Source of the DNA: Ceratobasidium sp. AG-K
Lineage: Eukaryota > Basidiomycota > Agaricomycetes > Cantharellales > Ceratobasidiaceae
Direction: 5' to 3'
Assembly: GCA_037039685.1 (NCBI GenBank)
Contig: JAWNGF010000008.1
Location: 496,001 to 560,000, forward strand
DNA: 64,000 nucleotides
In this document: positions 1 through 10,581 of the stretch, in pieces
How the letters are laid out: each line of letters starts with the position of its first letter
How positions within the stretch are numbered: the first letter of the stretch is position 1
Made by a program: the position numbers and the translations under genes
The notes under the pieces: model-generated
The model's database searches: none
What the model was told of the DNA's origin: nothing
Seen by the model: the letters and a program-made list of their open reading frames with translations, nothing else

Positions 1-3000
1 GAACCGAGTGCGGGGGGCTTGGGCGGAATGGCGCGTCCTGCTGCGGGAGGTGGCGGAACCGCGCGAGATGCTGCTCCCGGGGGCGGAGGTACTGCACGGG
101 CTCCTGCAGCCGGGGGAGGCTTAGGCACGGCAGGAGCAGAAGGCACAGGTCGGGCCGCGGCCGGTGGTGGTGGTGGTGGCGGCGGTGGCGGTGCGGCGCC
201 ACCAATGACCGATGACGGCCGTGACGGTTCGGAACCGCTGTCGTTCGCGGGGGCAGGAGCCTTCTTCCAGGGTGTAGGTCCAGATCCTCCGCCCATGCCG
301 GGAAAGACCGAAACTGGCTTGGCACTTGCGTTCGCGGCAACGGATCGAGGGACTATGGGCTTCGCGCCTCCAACTGCAGGCTTAGGAGCGACCGCCGGGG
401 CCGGAGCTGGCGTGGGCGCAGCAGCAGGTGTAGGGGCAGGGGGTGGCACAACGCGTCGAGTGGGTGGGGGCGGGGCAGCGGGCGCAGGCTTCGGCTTGGG
501 CGGTACGACTTGAAGATAGTCTGAGGGAGCCCATCCTTCTGTGCCGTTTTTCTTGACCAAAGTCCATCCTATCACCAGAACTTAGAGCTACAATCAATTG
601 GAAACGACAATCAAGTAAACTCACCATCCTTGTCCTTTTCGACAAGTTCCAGTATCTCGCCCTTGCTGAGCGACATTTCTCCAGGTTGTCCAGCAAAGTC
701 ATACAAAACCTTGACTGTGGGAACCTCGGGCTCGGCAGCGACAGGCGGGGGTGGCGGTGGCGGCGCGACTGAGCGGCTGGGAGGTGCTGGAGCACCTCTT
801 GAAGCCACAGCTGCGGCAACAGGCGCAGGTGATTGTCCTGGCAGGGGTTGCGCGGGTTTGGGCTTGGGTTTCGGAGTCGACCGAGTGGCCTGGATAAATG
901 CGTCAGGTAACCGAGTAACGTTACAATGTAACGACATACGGAGTTGGACGATGGGCCTCCCTTGCGGAGCAGCTTGCCTTGAGTAATCGGGCGGACCACG
1001 CCTGGTTTACGTTTGGCAGGTGGCCTCGACTGGCTGGTGGCGGGCTCTCCAGACGGAACGTGGACAACATGGCTTTTGTAGACGTCATCTCGGGGCACAG
1101 TTTCGTCCTTGACAAACTTGATCAGTTGTTTCTTTTCTTTCTTCTTGGCGTACTCGATCCTGATTAAAACTGGTTTAACTATCCGAGCATAAATACAAGA
1201 TACGACGACTTACGTTGGACCGATAAGAAGATTCGTCTGGCCGCGAGTCAACTTGATCAAGGTAGCGGTAAATTCCGTCTTGAACTCCAGACTAATAACA
1301 GGATCTCCCTCTTCGCAGACGTTGACGTTGAGGGCCTACCAAGATATTAACATCAGCAACTAAATAAAAAAATCCTAGCCATACTCACAATCCAATCGTC
1401 GCGGAGATTAGACATTGCCACTGAGCGTATGGTGACCAGCTGGACCTTCCGATCAAGAGTCGTAGCAATGCGTCCATCTTTGGCGTTCGTGACCGCAATA
1501 TAGACCGCTTTCTCAGTCTATTACGGTATCAGTATAGCAATCCAAGTTCGAGCTATAAACAACTTACCAAAACAATGTATCGAGGAGACGGTTTACTAGA
1601 TCGGCCCAGCTTGGACACAAGCAATTGGCATCGACTACTAAAATGAACAGTCTCTCCGCCTGCATGCGTACCCATTAGGTTGGCATCTGCTTTATAGAGC
1701 CTGACGAGATCCCACATACCGGCAATTCCACATGCGTCCTTGATCATCTCGCCCAATGCATTTTGCCCGCCTACGTCCAGATAATCGCCCATGAACCGAC
1801 GATAACTGAGCAAACTGAAGCGACGGCGCTCTTTCCGACCGGCAAGCATGTCATGCGCTTGTTGCCGAGTCTCTGCATAGGCAATGCCCTCCTTGTTGTT
1901 CTTCCAGAATCGTTGGATCCGCGCCGCGGCTTCGTTCTTATAACGAAGGTAGTTTCGCCAGGCGCGCTGGATTCGTGCAGCCATGTTGTGCCAGTATCGG
2001 TCTCGCATGGTCTCAAGCGCAAAGAGCTAAAATGGCAAGTTTATATGCTGAAACGTTTTGAAGTTTGGGAGGACGTACTGTTTCAGGGTTCTTGATGAAA
2101 GCCTTGGTAACGCCCATCTGCCATTCTTCGCGTGCGATCCCAACGTCCGTCAAGATCTTCTCGCATCCAGAACGAGCATCTCCGGTCCAAGTATACTCGC
2201 CCGCATACGAGGTGGCAGGCGAGAGCAAGTAAAACCTAAGCAGGAAACTCAATCAGAACCTAGTCCACGTTACCAAGTATCACCAAACGCACCGTTCAAC
2301 CATCTTCTCAAACGTATTCCTGTATGCGAACCCAGCTCGACGGACACGAATATTCTCCTGCAAACCAAGATACTTGATCTGATGTAGAATGGCCTTGCTA
2401 TCGTATTCAGTCGGGCTCCGGTTCTGGTTGGACTTGATCGTACGAATATACGCGGGCTGCGAGCGCATGAGGTTCTCAACCAACGCTCCAGCGCTCGCTT
2501 TGATCTTGTCTCCCGCACTCGGTGGACGCTTCTTGCTGTTTGGATCGGGTCTGTCGGGGAAGAGGGTCTGGAGGAAGGCACTGCCTGAGCCGATGATGAG
2601 GTCGGTAAGATCCTTGACGAGCGCGTCCTTGTTCTTGTCTGTCATTCCTGCGACGGTGTACATCACATCTCCTGCATAGTGCTTGACTAGGAACTGGCCA
2701 CCGCGGGATTCAAAGTGGGGATTTGACGCCAGAGCAGCTGCGCGTTGGATAAAAGAGCTGTCTGCAGCTGCAGGGTCCGCGTGCGCCGTGGCAGTCGCGT
2801 CGTTCAGGGCTGCAAAAATACCGGGAGGACGGCGCTCTTCGATCAGGTCGCAGACAATCTTGTTATTAAAGTAGTCGATCGGCGTCCACTTGATCTGCTC
2901 GCGAACGTACTCTTCCTGTTCGGTCTTGAGAGTCAGCTCGATGAAGATTTGCTGGAGTTTCTCGTTGACGTAGTTGATGCACAGTTGCTCGAAGCTGTTA

Positions 3001-4809
3001 TCTACGGCCAGGGGTCAGCCATGCGCTCCAAACTCAGTGGAATTCACCGGACTTTGGAAGATTTCGAAACCGTAGATATCGAGGACTCCAATGATTTGAG
3101 CGGTAGCCTGCCGAGGTTTCATGGAAACGTTGACACGAGATACAATCCATTCGAACAGGTTGTTGTACAGGGCCTTGGCGAGAGCATCGCGCCCGGAAGC
3201 AGCTTGCGCCGGGTTGAGGGGGACATCGTAAACGGAACCTATTATTATAATTCTGAGGTTATTGTAGTCCCAGGAGCAACGATGTAACTTACCCCTACGC
3301 CCACCGCGCTGAGTTTCCATTGTTCTGTTCACCATAGCTTTGGCGACGGCTGCTGCATCGACTTCGAGCAGGTACGCGACAAAGTCCTATTCAGAGAAGC
3401 CATCAACGGTACATCCTTATTGCATGGGTCGGGCGACAATTGAGTGCTTACAGTAACGCCTTGATCAGTAATCGCAGAACCTGCCCCATCTTCCGATTCA
3501 ACGAACTGGATATTTCCGATCCAAAGGATAGCCGCGATTATTCGTAAGATGTTGTTCTGCTCATCCGGAGTGAGCCCAACCACGTTCATTGCTTGCTACA
3601 AGATTGAATACATTAGCACAATCAGGTGTTGTCGATTGTCGTATACGCACAAGAGTATCGTGGAAGTCTTTAACATCGTCGATCGAGGCAACGTCCAAGC
3701 AGCCACTACGACTGGTATACGAGTATGCGTCTGGCCCTTGCAAACCAAATGCCTCTGATACGGGGTAATAGGTTAGCCGGTTGGTAAGGGATCTAGTCGC
3801 GTGAAAACGCGCACCTCGCTGCTCATCCGAGGCACCTTTGGTGAACTGATAAAAAATATGAAAGTCCCTCTCTTTGTTAATTTGCCCGACAACACGGCCC
3901 TAGACGATATTTAGCCAATGAGGCTTCAAAGGATCAAAGCTCGCACTTGCCTTTTCGAGCAGATAATTAGTGATCTGGGCACCAATTGGTTCGGCATTCG
4001 AGTTGAACATAATCTCGAGGTATTTTCCCTATCCAAACTCGTATCAGCTTCAGGCAGCTATCGACGAAGAGCGACTCACATGACGACTCGAGTTATCGTT
4101 ACGCAACGTCTTTGCACAACCAAAGCTCTCAAGCAAAGGATTGGTAGCCAACACCATCTCCTTGATTTCCGTAATGCTGTTATCTTGTCCGCCCGACACG
4201 GCCGCGATGTACTGCATGATACGTTTCGCCGCCTCGGTCTTGCCAGCACCCGATTCGCCAGAAATGATAACGCATTGGTTGTCTTTGTACGATTTCATGT
4301 TATAGTAAGACGATTCTGCGATGGCAAACACATGAGGAGGGACCTCGAGACGATTCTTGCCCTTGTACGTCTCGAGCACGGCTTCGGTGTAGATGCCGAG
4401 ATCTAGGGAGATACAGATTAACAACCAGCACATTAACAAAGCTCAAGACGCACCTCGGAAAGGATTGACCGATATGAGCACTTGTCCAATATACGTGTAG
4501 ATTTCGCCGTTCTTCCATCTCTTTTCCAGGTTGTCGTTTACGCTCTCGTTACTGATGGTCGTGAGCAATGTCATGTCGGATACACCAGCTTGCTTCTTCT
4601 TAAATCCTTCTTTCCAGTCGGCCTGAGCGAGTTTAGCGCGTCATTGGTTATCAAGCTTGCCATACAAATGCGCCGCAACTCACTTTCTGGACTTTGGCTG
4701 CACCTCCCTTCTTGGGTGCTGCCGCCGCGCCCTTCTTTCCGGCTTTTTTGGATGGAGCCTAAGCAATTATAAGAAACCATATTGACACATAGCTCCAGAG
4801 ACCAACCAT
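1..4809 (-). CDS. MYO1: Class I myosin heavy chain (3' end outside window)
   Basis: Single-headed actin motor of cortical actin patches, needed for endocytosis and polarized growth in fungi. The start codon (4809-4807) stands alone in its exon; the next exon opens at 4758 with a lysine-rich APSKKAGKK leader, then the motor. Visible motor landmarks in order: P-loop [13 protein letters not shown] (about 4280-4220), the relay DIYGFEIFQ (about 3090-3055), and RGSVYDVP just before it, whose Ser is the TEDS phosphorylation site (split by an intron near 3240-3290). Two IQ motifs ([20 protein letters not shown]) lie near 1990-1900, followed by the TH1 tail, a Pro-rich stretch, and an SH3 domain ([20 protein letters not shown]; second half after the intron at about 600). 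The Pro/Ala-rich tail stays open to base 1, so the expected acidic Arp2/3-binding end is outside. Family assignment is certain from the motifs; introns are short (45-75 nt). Confidence 0.96.
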
Positions 4810-6324
4810 CGGATTTTGGCTCGTTAACCGTTAAAGTCTATCTCAAAGTGAGTGGTGGGAAGAACGAGACTGCGGTGACGCCCCAGACTCATTACATGAT
4901 CAGATGACTCAGCCTCAAAGGCTGTGTCGCACCTAGACCAATCGCCGACTCTCGACTCATTCGAGGGACTCCCAATACCCCAACATGCCTAAACCGCATA
5001 TATCAGCAACTGGGAGCAATAATCTCGTTACTCTTCATAACCAGTTTATTTTTCAAAAGTTGCACTCTCTTCAACTCCGCTAGCGATCCAGGTGCACCTC
5101 TTTGCGAACTAGTTACCTAGTGTTGTTTCTAAGCAAAAATCAGCTCCTGTATGACCAATTCACTACACGCTTTGTATGGATCGTACCTAAGCTTTCTCAC
5201 AAAAGAGGTCCTTGTACTGTGCATCCTGATATGCGACTGGATCTTTCGGAGCTGAAGAAATCCGCGGGTCCTTGGCTAATTGGTGAACGATGAGGAAGAC
5301 CTTCAGCCTATTCTTGAGCTTTCTGCTTGTCATATTCCTACCAACCGCCTCGGCAAATCTTGACAAAACTTGCGCTGGAGATATACACGGCTAGATGCTC
5401 AACGGCTCGGCCATCATCTTGACCCCAAGAATCGTCGGCCAGATAGGCGAAGTATCCGGTTACTGGATAGCAAGGCCAACTGACATGCATCGGAATGTTC
5501 AGCTTTGTGTCTGGCCGATTGCTTTGCATAGTATCTCCTCAAAGTCATTATAACATACGCAACATATCCAAATCTGGATCATCCGCGTATTGCATGTTTG
5601 GAACAGAAGCGCTACATGTCAACTAGATCTTGGTTATCGACAGGTTTCCACTCATTAATCAACGACTCGTGTGGACTGAGAGTGAAAGGTACCTTTCTCG
5701 GCACCTGATTTTAACACTGGCCAATCGGGTCACAACCCATAACCATGAATACACTCGCGGTCATCTTCCACCGCTCCCAGAAACCGAGAAGGTGGAAACC
5801 AGGTCATACCACGCTCACGAGTGGCTCCGTCCGCTGGCACGCGCCTCCACAATAAATCCCCGATACTAGTACAATGGCTATCGACTCTCATTGACAAGGC
5901 TAACCGGTCAGTTTCCGTTGGCATTTATATGCTGCATTTTCAGTCGAAATCTCATCGTAACTCGGTGCAGGCCGTCCGAATCCCAGAGTCAGCGTGATGC
6001 CAACTTCGGTGGTTACTACACATGTGTATTCAAAGCCCTATCCGACGTCGCGTCGCTTCACAAGCACGCCTCCGCGACCGCGTGGAGCGCACGATGTGCT
6101 AGGTAACGATTTGGTTTGTAGCAATTCGCCGGCCATCGCTCGAACCAAATCAAGACTACAGTTCCCCACACAACGTGTCAAATAGCGCATATATTTGCAA
6201 CAATTCAGCCACCGACCAGGCCCTAGGGCACCTAGAGCGGAGTGTGTATGCGCAGTTGGAAGCGGGATATCTGAGCTATCGGACGCATGAGTTTTGACAC
6301 GAAACGAGTCGGAAACGGCGGAGT
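4810..6324. other. Gene-poor interval between myosin and Tc1 element
   Basis: Upstream (promoter side) of the myosin gene. Apart from the broken secreted-peptide ORF at 5290-5553, I see only short ORFs without recognisable motifs or consistent splice signals. Confidence 0.5.
5290..5553 (+). pseudogene. Small secreted peptide ORF interrupted by TAG
   Basis: The ORF opens with a strong signal peptide, MRKTFSLFLSFLLVIFLP followed by TASA, an ideal cleavage site, then NLDKTCAGDIHG and an in-frame TAG at 5392-5394. The same frame continues open for 52 more codons to a TAA at 5551. The continuation contains hydrophobic and aromatic stretches (ILTPRIVGQIGEVSGYWIA) and one Cys. It would be an 87-codon secreted protein with one premature stop. 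I do not recognise the family. It could be a decayed effector-like gene or a chance ORF; the quality of the signal peptide is the main support. Confidence 0.35.
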
Positions 6325-6717
6325 TACAGGCAAAACAACAACAAGGGGTCATTTAAATGGTTTTGTAGTGTGTTTCACCCAAAAACATGTTTTTGTCACC
6401 TCTCTTGATCACAGAATTTTGGTAGCCTGTAAAGGTTCTACATATATAAGAGAGTGTTTTGTGCTCCTTATTGTAGCATATACACATACTCCCCAGCTAA
6501 TCTCGCTATGCCAAAGGCAATTTCTCAGTCCAAACTTGCTACTGTTCTTGCCGGGCTCGATAAAGGCGATAATTATGCCAAGATCGGCCGCGACGCCAGT
6601 GTTTCTCATGGAACCATCTCCAACATATGTGCCGAACATTGCCCTGACCTCAAAACATTGGTTGGCGGGCGTCCATGCAAACTTTCTGCTGTTGCAGCGC
6701 GCCACGCAGTACGCTTA

Positions 6718-6722
6718 ATCAC
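6718..6722. repeat. Target-site duplication ATCAC, left
   Basis: ATCAC immediately precedes the left LTR and is repeated immediately after the right LTR (13672-13676). A 5-bp duplication is typical of Ty3/gypsy integration. Confidence 0.95.
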
Positions 6723-7137
6723 TGTCCCGACTTGGGTCGATTAGGTATATAGAAGGTTAAGGGGTTCGACTTAAGTAAGTCTTAGAACCCAAGGAGTAGT
6801 GTTTAGTAAGAGGATTTGATTGTACAAGTCCTAGTGGTGAGGAGGTCAAGCCTTGTCGTTAACCGGCTTGACCTCTGGGTTTATATACATGAGGGATCAA
6901 TGCCACGTCATCATCTATCAGTGTGGGAAAGCCGAGTACAACCGATGATAAGCGAGATAAGAGATATGACTCGACATTCTGGAAGTTCCGGAAGCATCAC
7001 CAATATCAAATGGAAAGACAAATACATCACATGATACAAGTTAAGCGCCAGAGGACATTTGTACCATAAAAGGAAAGTGTTCGGAAAAAAAGATATAAAA
7101 TCAGAATAAAATGTCTGAGCTTAATCAGCTCATGACA
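6723..7137 (-). repeat. 3' LTR of gypsy element
   Basis: 415 bp, TGTCCCGACT...GCTCATGACA on the plus strand. Identical to 13257-13671 except one base. It is the downstream LTR because the element is on the minus strand. Confidence 0.97.
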
Positions 7138-7150
7138 TTACCCCCTCCTA
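7138..7150 (-). other. Polypurine tract
   Basis: On the minus strand, AGGAGGGGGTAA lies directly before the 3' LTR and overlaps the pol stop codon (TAG at 7148). This is the expected plus-strand DNA priming site of an LTR retrotransposon. Confidence 0.8.
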
Positions 7151-10100
7151 AGGGCCTGGCGCGGTGGGGTGGAGTTTGTGAAATTTATCAACCAGTTCAG
7201 GAGCGTTCTTGAGATCTTCCTTTGACTGCCAAGAGTTGTCTGCATGAGAGTATCCTTTCCACTTAACGTAATAGTGGAGTTGACGGCGGATTTTCTTGGA
7301 ATTAAGGATCTCTTCGACTTCCCATTCTTCCTCTCCATCTTGTGTGACAATAGGGGGTGGTTGAGCGGGTTCGCGGCCGTGGGGATCAGAGTGGAATTTC
7401 TTGAGCAGCATGACATGGAAGACAGGATGAACTTTCATTGATTTTGGTAATTCCAGTCTAAAGGCATGAGTTCCTACTTTTTCCATTACTTTGTAAGGGC
7501 CTAAAACTTTGTGGGAGAGTTTTACTGAGGGTCTGTCTGTTGAAATATTCTGATGATTAAGCCAGACTTTATCCCCCGGGTTTATCTCTTCTGGTTCTTT
7601 GGCTCCTTTATCAAAGTAGTATTTATAGGACTGATTCGCTAGGATGAGGGCAGCTTTGACTTTGTCATATCCTTTCAACAGGAATTCCGCATGGGCATCA
7701 GCTTCAGGAACAGTATAGTCTGATTCTTCCCCGATGTTCATTCTAGGGTTGAAACCCTGGCAGATTTGGAAAGGGGTTTTGCCAGTGGATGCTTGAATTC
7801 CGTTGTTGTAAGCAAATTCTGCCATAGGGAGTAGGGCCACCCAGTCGTTTTGCCTATGGTTGACAAAAGCTCTGATAAAGATTTCAACGACTTGGTTTGC
7901 TCGTTCTGACTGTCCGTCTGTCCTTGGATGGTAGGCTGTGCTGAAGGTAGGTTTTACGTCCAACCACTTGTACAAATGCCTAATGAACTTTGAGTTGAAA
8001 GTGGATCCTCTATCCGAGACTGTTGCTTTTGGGGTGCCGTGAAGTTTCCAAATGTTTGCAATGAAGATATTGGCTATGTCTACTGCTGTGGCCGTTGATT
8101 TGCAAGGGAGATAGTGTGCCATTTTGGAGAACCGATCTACCACTGTCAAGATTGCATCATATCCTTCTGATTCTGGGAGCCCTACAATCATGTCATAGGA
8201 GATCTCTTCCCAGGGTCTCTCAGGGATATGTAAAGGACGCAGTAGTCCTGTGGGGAGTTGGTTCGATGGTTTAATTCGAATGCATGTTTCGCAGTGTGAC
8301 ACATAGGAGTTGACAAATTTCTTCATGGTTGGCCAGTAGTAAGTTCTTGAGACCAATTCTAATGTTCTTGCTTGTCCAGGATGCCCAGCTGCAATATTGT
8401 CATGGCGCGATTCCAATATCAGGTTTCTGATGGTTTCATCCTTGGGGACAAAGATCTTCCCTTTGAACATTAGGAGTCCTTCTCTGTATTCCCAATCTTT
8501 GACTTTTTCTCCGTTTCTCAGCTTATTGTGGGCTTCTTCTAATCTGGGATCTTCAAGGATTGCTTCTCTGATTAGATCGTTGATTTCCTGGTCTGGGGTA
8601 ATAGCCGAAATGAAAATGTCTGGTTTGAGGAGGACTTGGTTCTCTACCCCCCCCAAAGGTTCCAGGTCATATCGCCTCGAGAGAATGTCTGCCTTTTTGT
8701 TTTGGCTTCCTGGCCTGTACAAGATTTGGAAGTTGAAGTCTACCAAGAAATTCATCCAGCGGATTTGGCGTTGATTCAATTGTTTGGATGATGAGAAGTA
8801 TTCCAAATTTTTGTGATCTGTTATCACTTGAATGGCTTTTTCTGTGCCTTGAAGTAAGTGCCGCCATTCTTTGAAAGCTCTAATTATTGCCAATAGTTCT
8901 TTGTCAAAAATGTCATAGTTTCGCTCAGCCAGATTTAGTGATTTAGAAAGAAAAGCTACAGGGTGTAATTTCCCTTCTTCATCCTTCTGAGATAAGACTG
9001 CTCCTGTGGCAAATCCCGACGCATCTGTCTCGAGGAAAAATTCCTTATTCTGATCGGGCTGCATCATTACAGGTGCCACTTTAAGAGCTTCTTTTAGCTC
9101 ATTCATGGCCTCTTGTTCTTTGCTTGTCCACTGCCACTTTTGATCCTTCTTAAGTAGGTTGTACAGAGGTCTGGCTTTGCCGGCAAAGTCTTGAATGAAT
9201 CTTCGATAGAAATTGACGAATCCTAGGAATTCTTGAACTTGTTTGACATTTTTGGGAGCTTTCCAATTCATAGCCGCCGTGACCTTTTCCTGATCTGTTT
9301 CGATTCCTTTATTGGAAATGACCAATCCTACCCACTCCAGTTTGGTTTGGTGGAACTTGCATTTCCTCAATTTCGCGACCAGCTTGTGTTCCCTTAGTCT
9401 TCTCAGCACCTCTTTCACCTGTCCTGGATGATCTTCGACTCGTTTGGAAAAAACAAAGATATCATCAATGTATACAAGTACAAAAACCCCCATAATGTCC
9501 CTGAATATAGAGTTCATTAGGGACTGGAAGCTTGATGGGGCGTTTTTGAGACCGAAGGGCATGACTTTCCATTCGTACATGCCGTATTGAGTTTTGAATG
9601 CTGTTTTCCATTCATGGCCTGCTGCTATTCGGGTTTGATGGAATCCTTGTGCCAAATCTAGAGTGGTGCCAATGACAAATCCTTCTAGAGCCCTTAACCA
9701 TTGATCCAATAGAGGTATTCCACTTGCGTTGAATTTGCATAGCGAATTCACATATCTGTAGTCAACGCAAAAGCGTAATTCTGGGTTGTTTGGATCTTCT
9801 GGATGTGGTTTTTTGACAAACAGAACCGGGGAAGCCAAAGGAGACTTAGAAATCTGAATGTGTCCCCTTCGGATAAGGGTTTCTAGTACTTTCTTCATTT
9901 CTTTGTCTTCAGCTGGGGATGTTTTGTAAATAGGGCCATGCTTTAGTTTAGCTTCTGGTAGGAGGTCGAGCGTAATGTCAGTTGGCCTGTGAGGTGGGAG
10001 TTCCTCTAATCTGGACTCGTCGAACACATCTGCGAACTCTTTGTATTCCTCTGGTAATGTGGTTTCTGCTGCGATTTGGAGCGTAGATGGGACTTCTAGG

Positions 10101-10546
10101 CAGTTTTTTGAGCAGAATTCGCTTGTGTATGCAATTGTCCTATTTTTCCAATTAATTTGTGGGTTATGTTTCTTGAGCCATGACATCCCAAGTACGATAG
10201 GGTGTCTTCCAATGTTTGTAACATGACATTCTATTTCACTGGAATGTGTTCCCATGACAATTTTAAATTTGGTATAGTGGGTGACTTTTCCAGACGAGAC
10301 TTCTCGTCCGTCTATAACTCGCAGAGTCTTGGGTTTTTCGTGTTGGAAAAGGGGGAGATTTGCTTCTTTTGCTAGGGAAGGGTTGATGAAACAGGAGGTT
10401 GCGCCGCAGTCAAGGAGTGCTTGTCCAGAGAATCTTTTTGATCTGTTGACTGACTTAGAACCAGGAGCCGTAACTAGTGGATGAGCGGTGAAATCAAGGT
10501 ATAATTGGTTTTCATTTGATATTGACATGATTTCTAGTTCATCCAT
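7148..10546 (-). CDS. pol: Gypsy Pol polyprotein with chromodomain
   Basis: 1,132 residues from the first ATG. Domain order: aspartic protease (LLDCGATSCFI, near residue 45), reverse transcriptase (FCVDYRYVNS, then YIDDIFVFSK), RNase H (LETDASGFATGAVLSQ), integrase zinc finger (HDNIAAGH...CETC) and DDE core (VVDRFSK, TVSDRGSTF, TDGQSERANQ), then a C-terminal chromodomain (EVEEILNSK...YYVKWKGYSHADNSW), which places it among chromoviruses. No stop or frameshift is visible. The frame stays open upstream past the gag stop and overlaps gag in the -1 frame, so a Gag-Pol fusion by -1 frameshifting is possible. The protein may instead start at this ATG. Confidence 0.96.
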   Translation of the reverse strand: MDELEIMSISNENQLYLDFTAHPLVTAPGSKSVNRSKRFSGQALLDCGATSCFINPSLAKEANLPLFQHEKPKTLRVIDGREVSSGKVTHYTKFKIVMGTHSSEIECHVTNIGRHPIVLGMSWLKKHNPQINWKNRTIAYTSEFCSKNCLEVPSTLQIAAETTLPEEYKEFADVFDESRLEELPPHRPTDITLDLLPEAKLKHGPIYKTSPAEDKEMKKVLETLIRRGHIQISKSPLASPVLFVKKPHPEDPNNPELRFCVDYRYVNSLCKFNASGIPLLDQWLRALEGFVIGTTLDLAQGFHQTRIAAGHEWKTAFKTQYGMYEWKVMPFGLKNAPSSFQSLMNSIFRDIMGVFVLVYIDDIFVFSKRVEDHPGQVKEVLRRLREHKLVAKLRKCKFHQTKLEWVGLVISNKGIETDQEKVTAAMNWKAPKNVKQVQEFLGFVNFYRRFIQDFAGKARPLYNLLKKDQKWQWTSKEQEAMNELKEALKVAPVMMQPDQNKEFFLETDASGFATGAVLSQKDEEGKLHPVAFLSKSLNLAERNYDIFDKELLAIIRAFKEWRHLLQGTEKAIQVITDHKNLEYFSSSKQLNQRQIRWMNFLVDFNFQILYRPGSQNKKADILSRRYDLEPLGGVENQVLLKPDIFISAITPDQEINDLIREAILEDPRLEEAHNKLRNGEKVKDWEYREGLLMFKGKIFVPKDETIRNLILESRHDNIAAGHPGQARTLELVSRTYYWPTMKKFVNSYVSHCETCIRIKPSNQLPTGLLRPLHIPERPWEEISYDMIVGLPESEGYDAILTVVDRFSKMAHYLPCKSTATAVDIANIFIANIWKLHGTPKATVSDRGSTFNSKFIRHLYKWLDVKPTFSTAYHPRTDGQSERANQVVEIFIRAFVNHRQNDWVALLPMAEFAYNNGIQASTGKTPFQICQGFNPRMNIGEESDYTVPEADAHAEFLLKGYDKVKAALILANQSYKYYFDKGAKEPEEINPGDKVWLNHQNISTDRPSVKLSHKVLGPYKVMEKVGTHAFRLELPKSMKVHPVFHVMLLKKFHSDPHGREPAQPPPIVTQDGEEEWEVEEILNSKKIRRQLHYYVKWKGYSHADNSWQSKEDLKNAPELVDKFHKLHPTAPGP

Positions 10547-10581
10547 ATTACTAGCTAATATATCACCGAGTACTTGGCTCC

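Noticed and set aside
19..986. Long Gly/Ala-rich plus-strand ORFs
   Set aside because: They are antisense shadows of the Pro/Ala-rich tail and SH3 region of the myosin gene.
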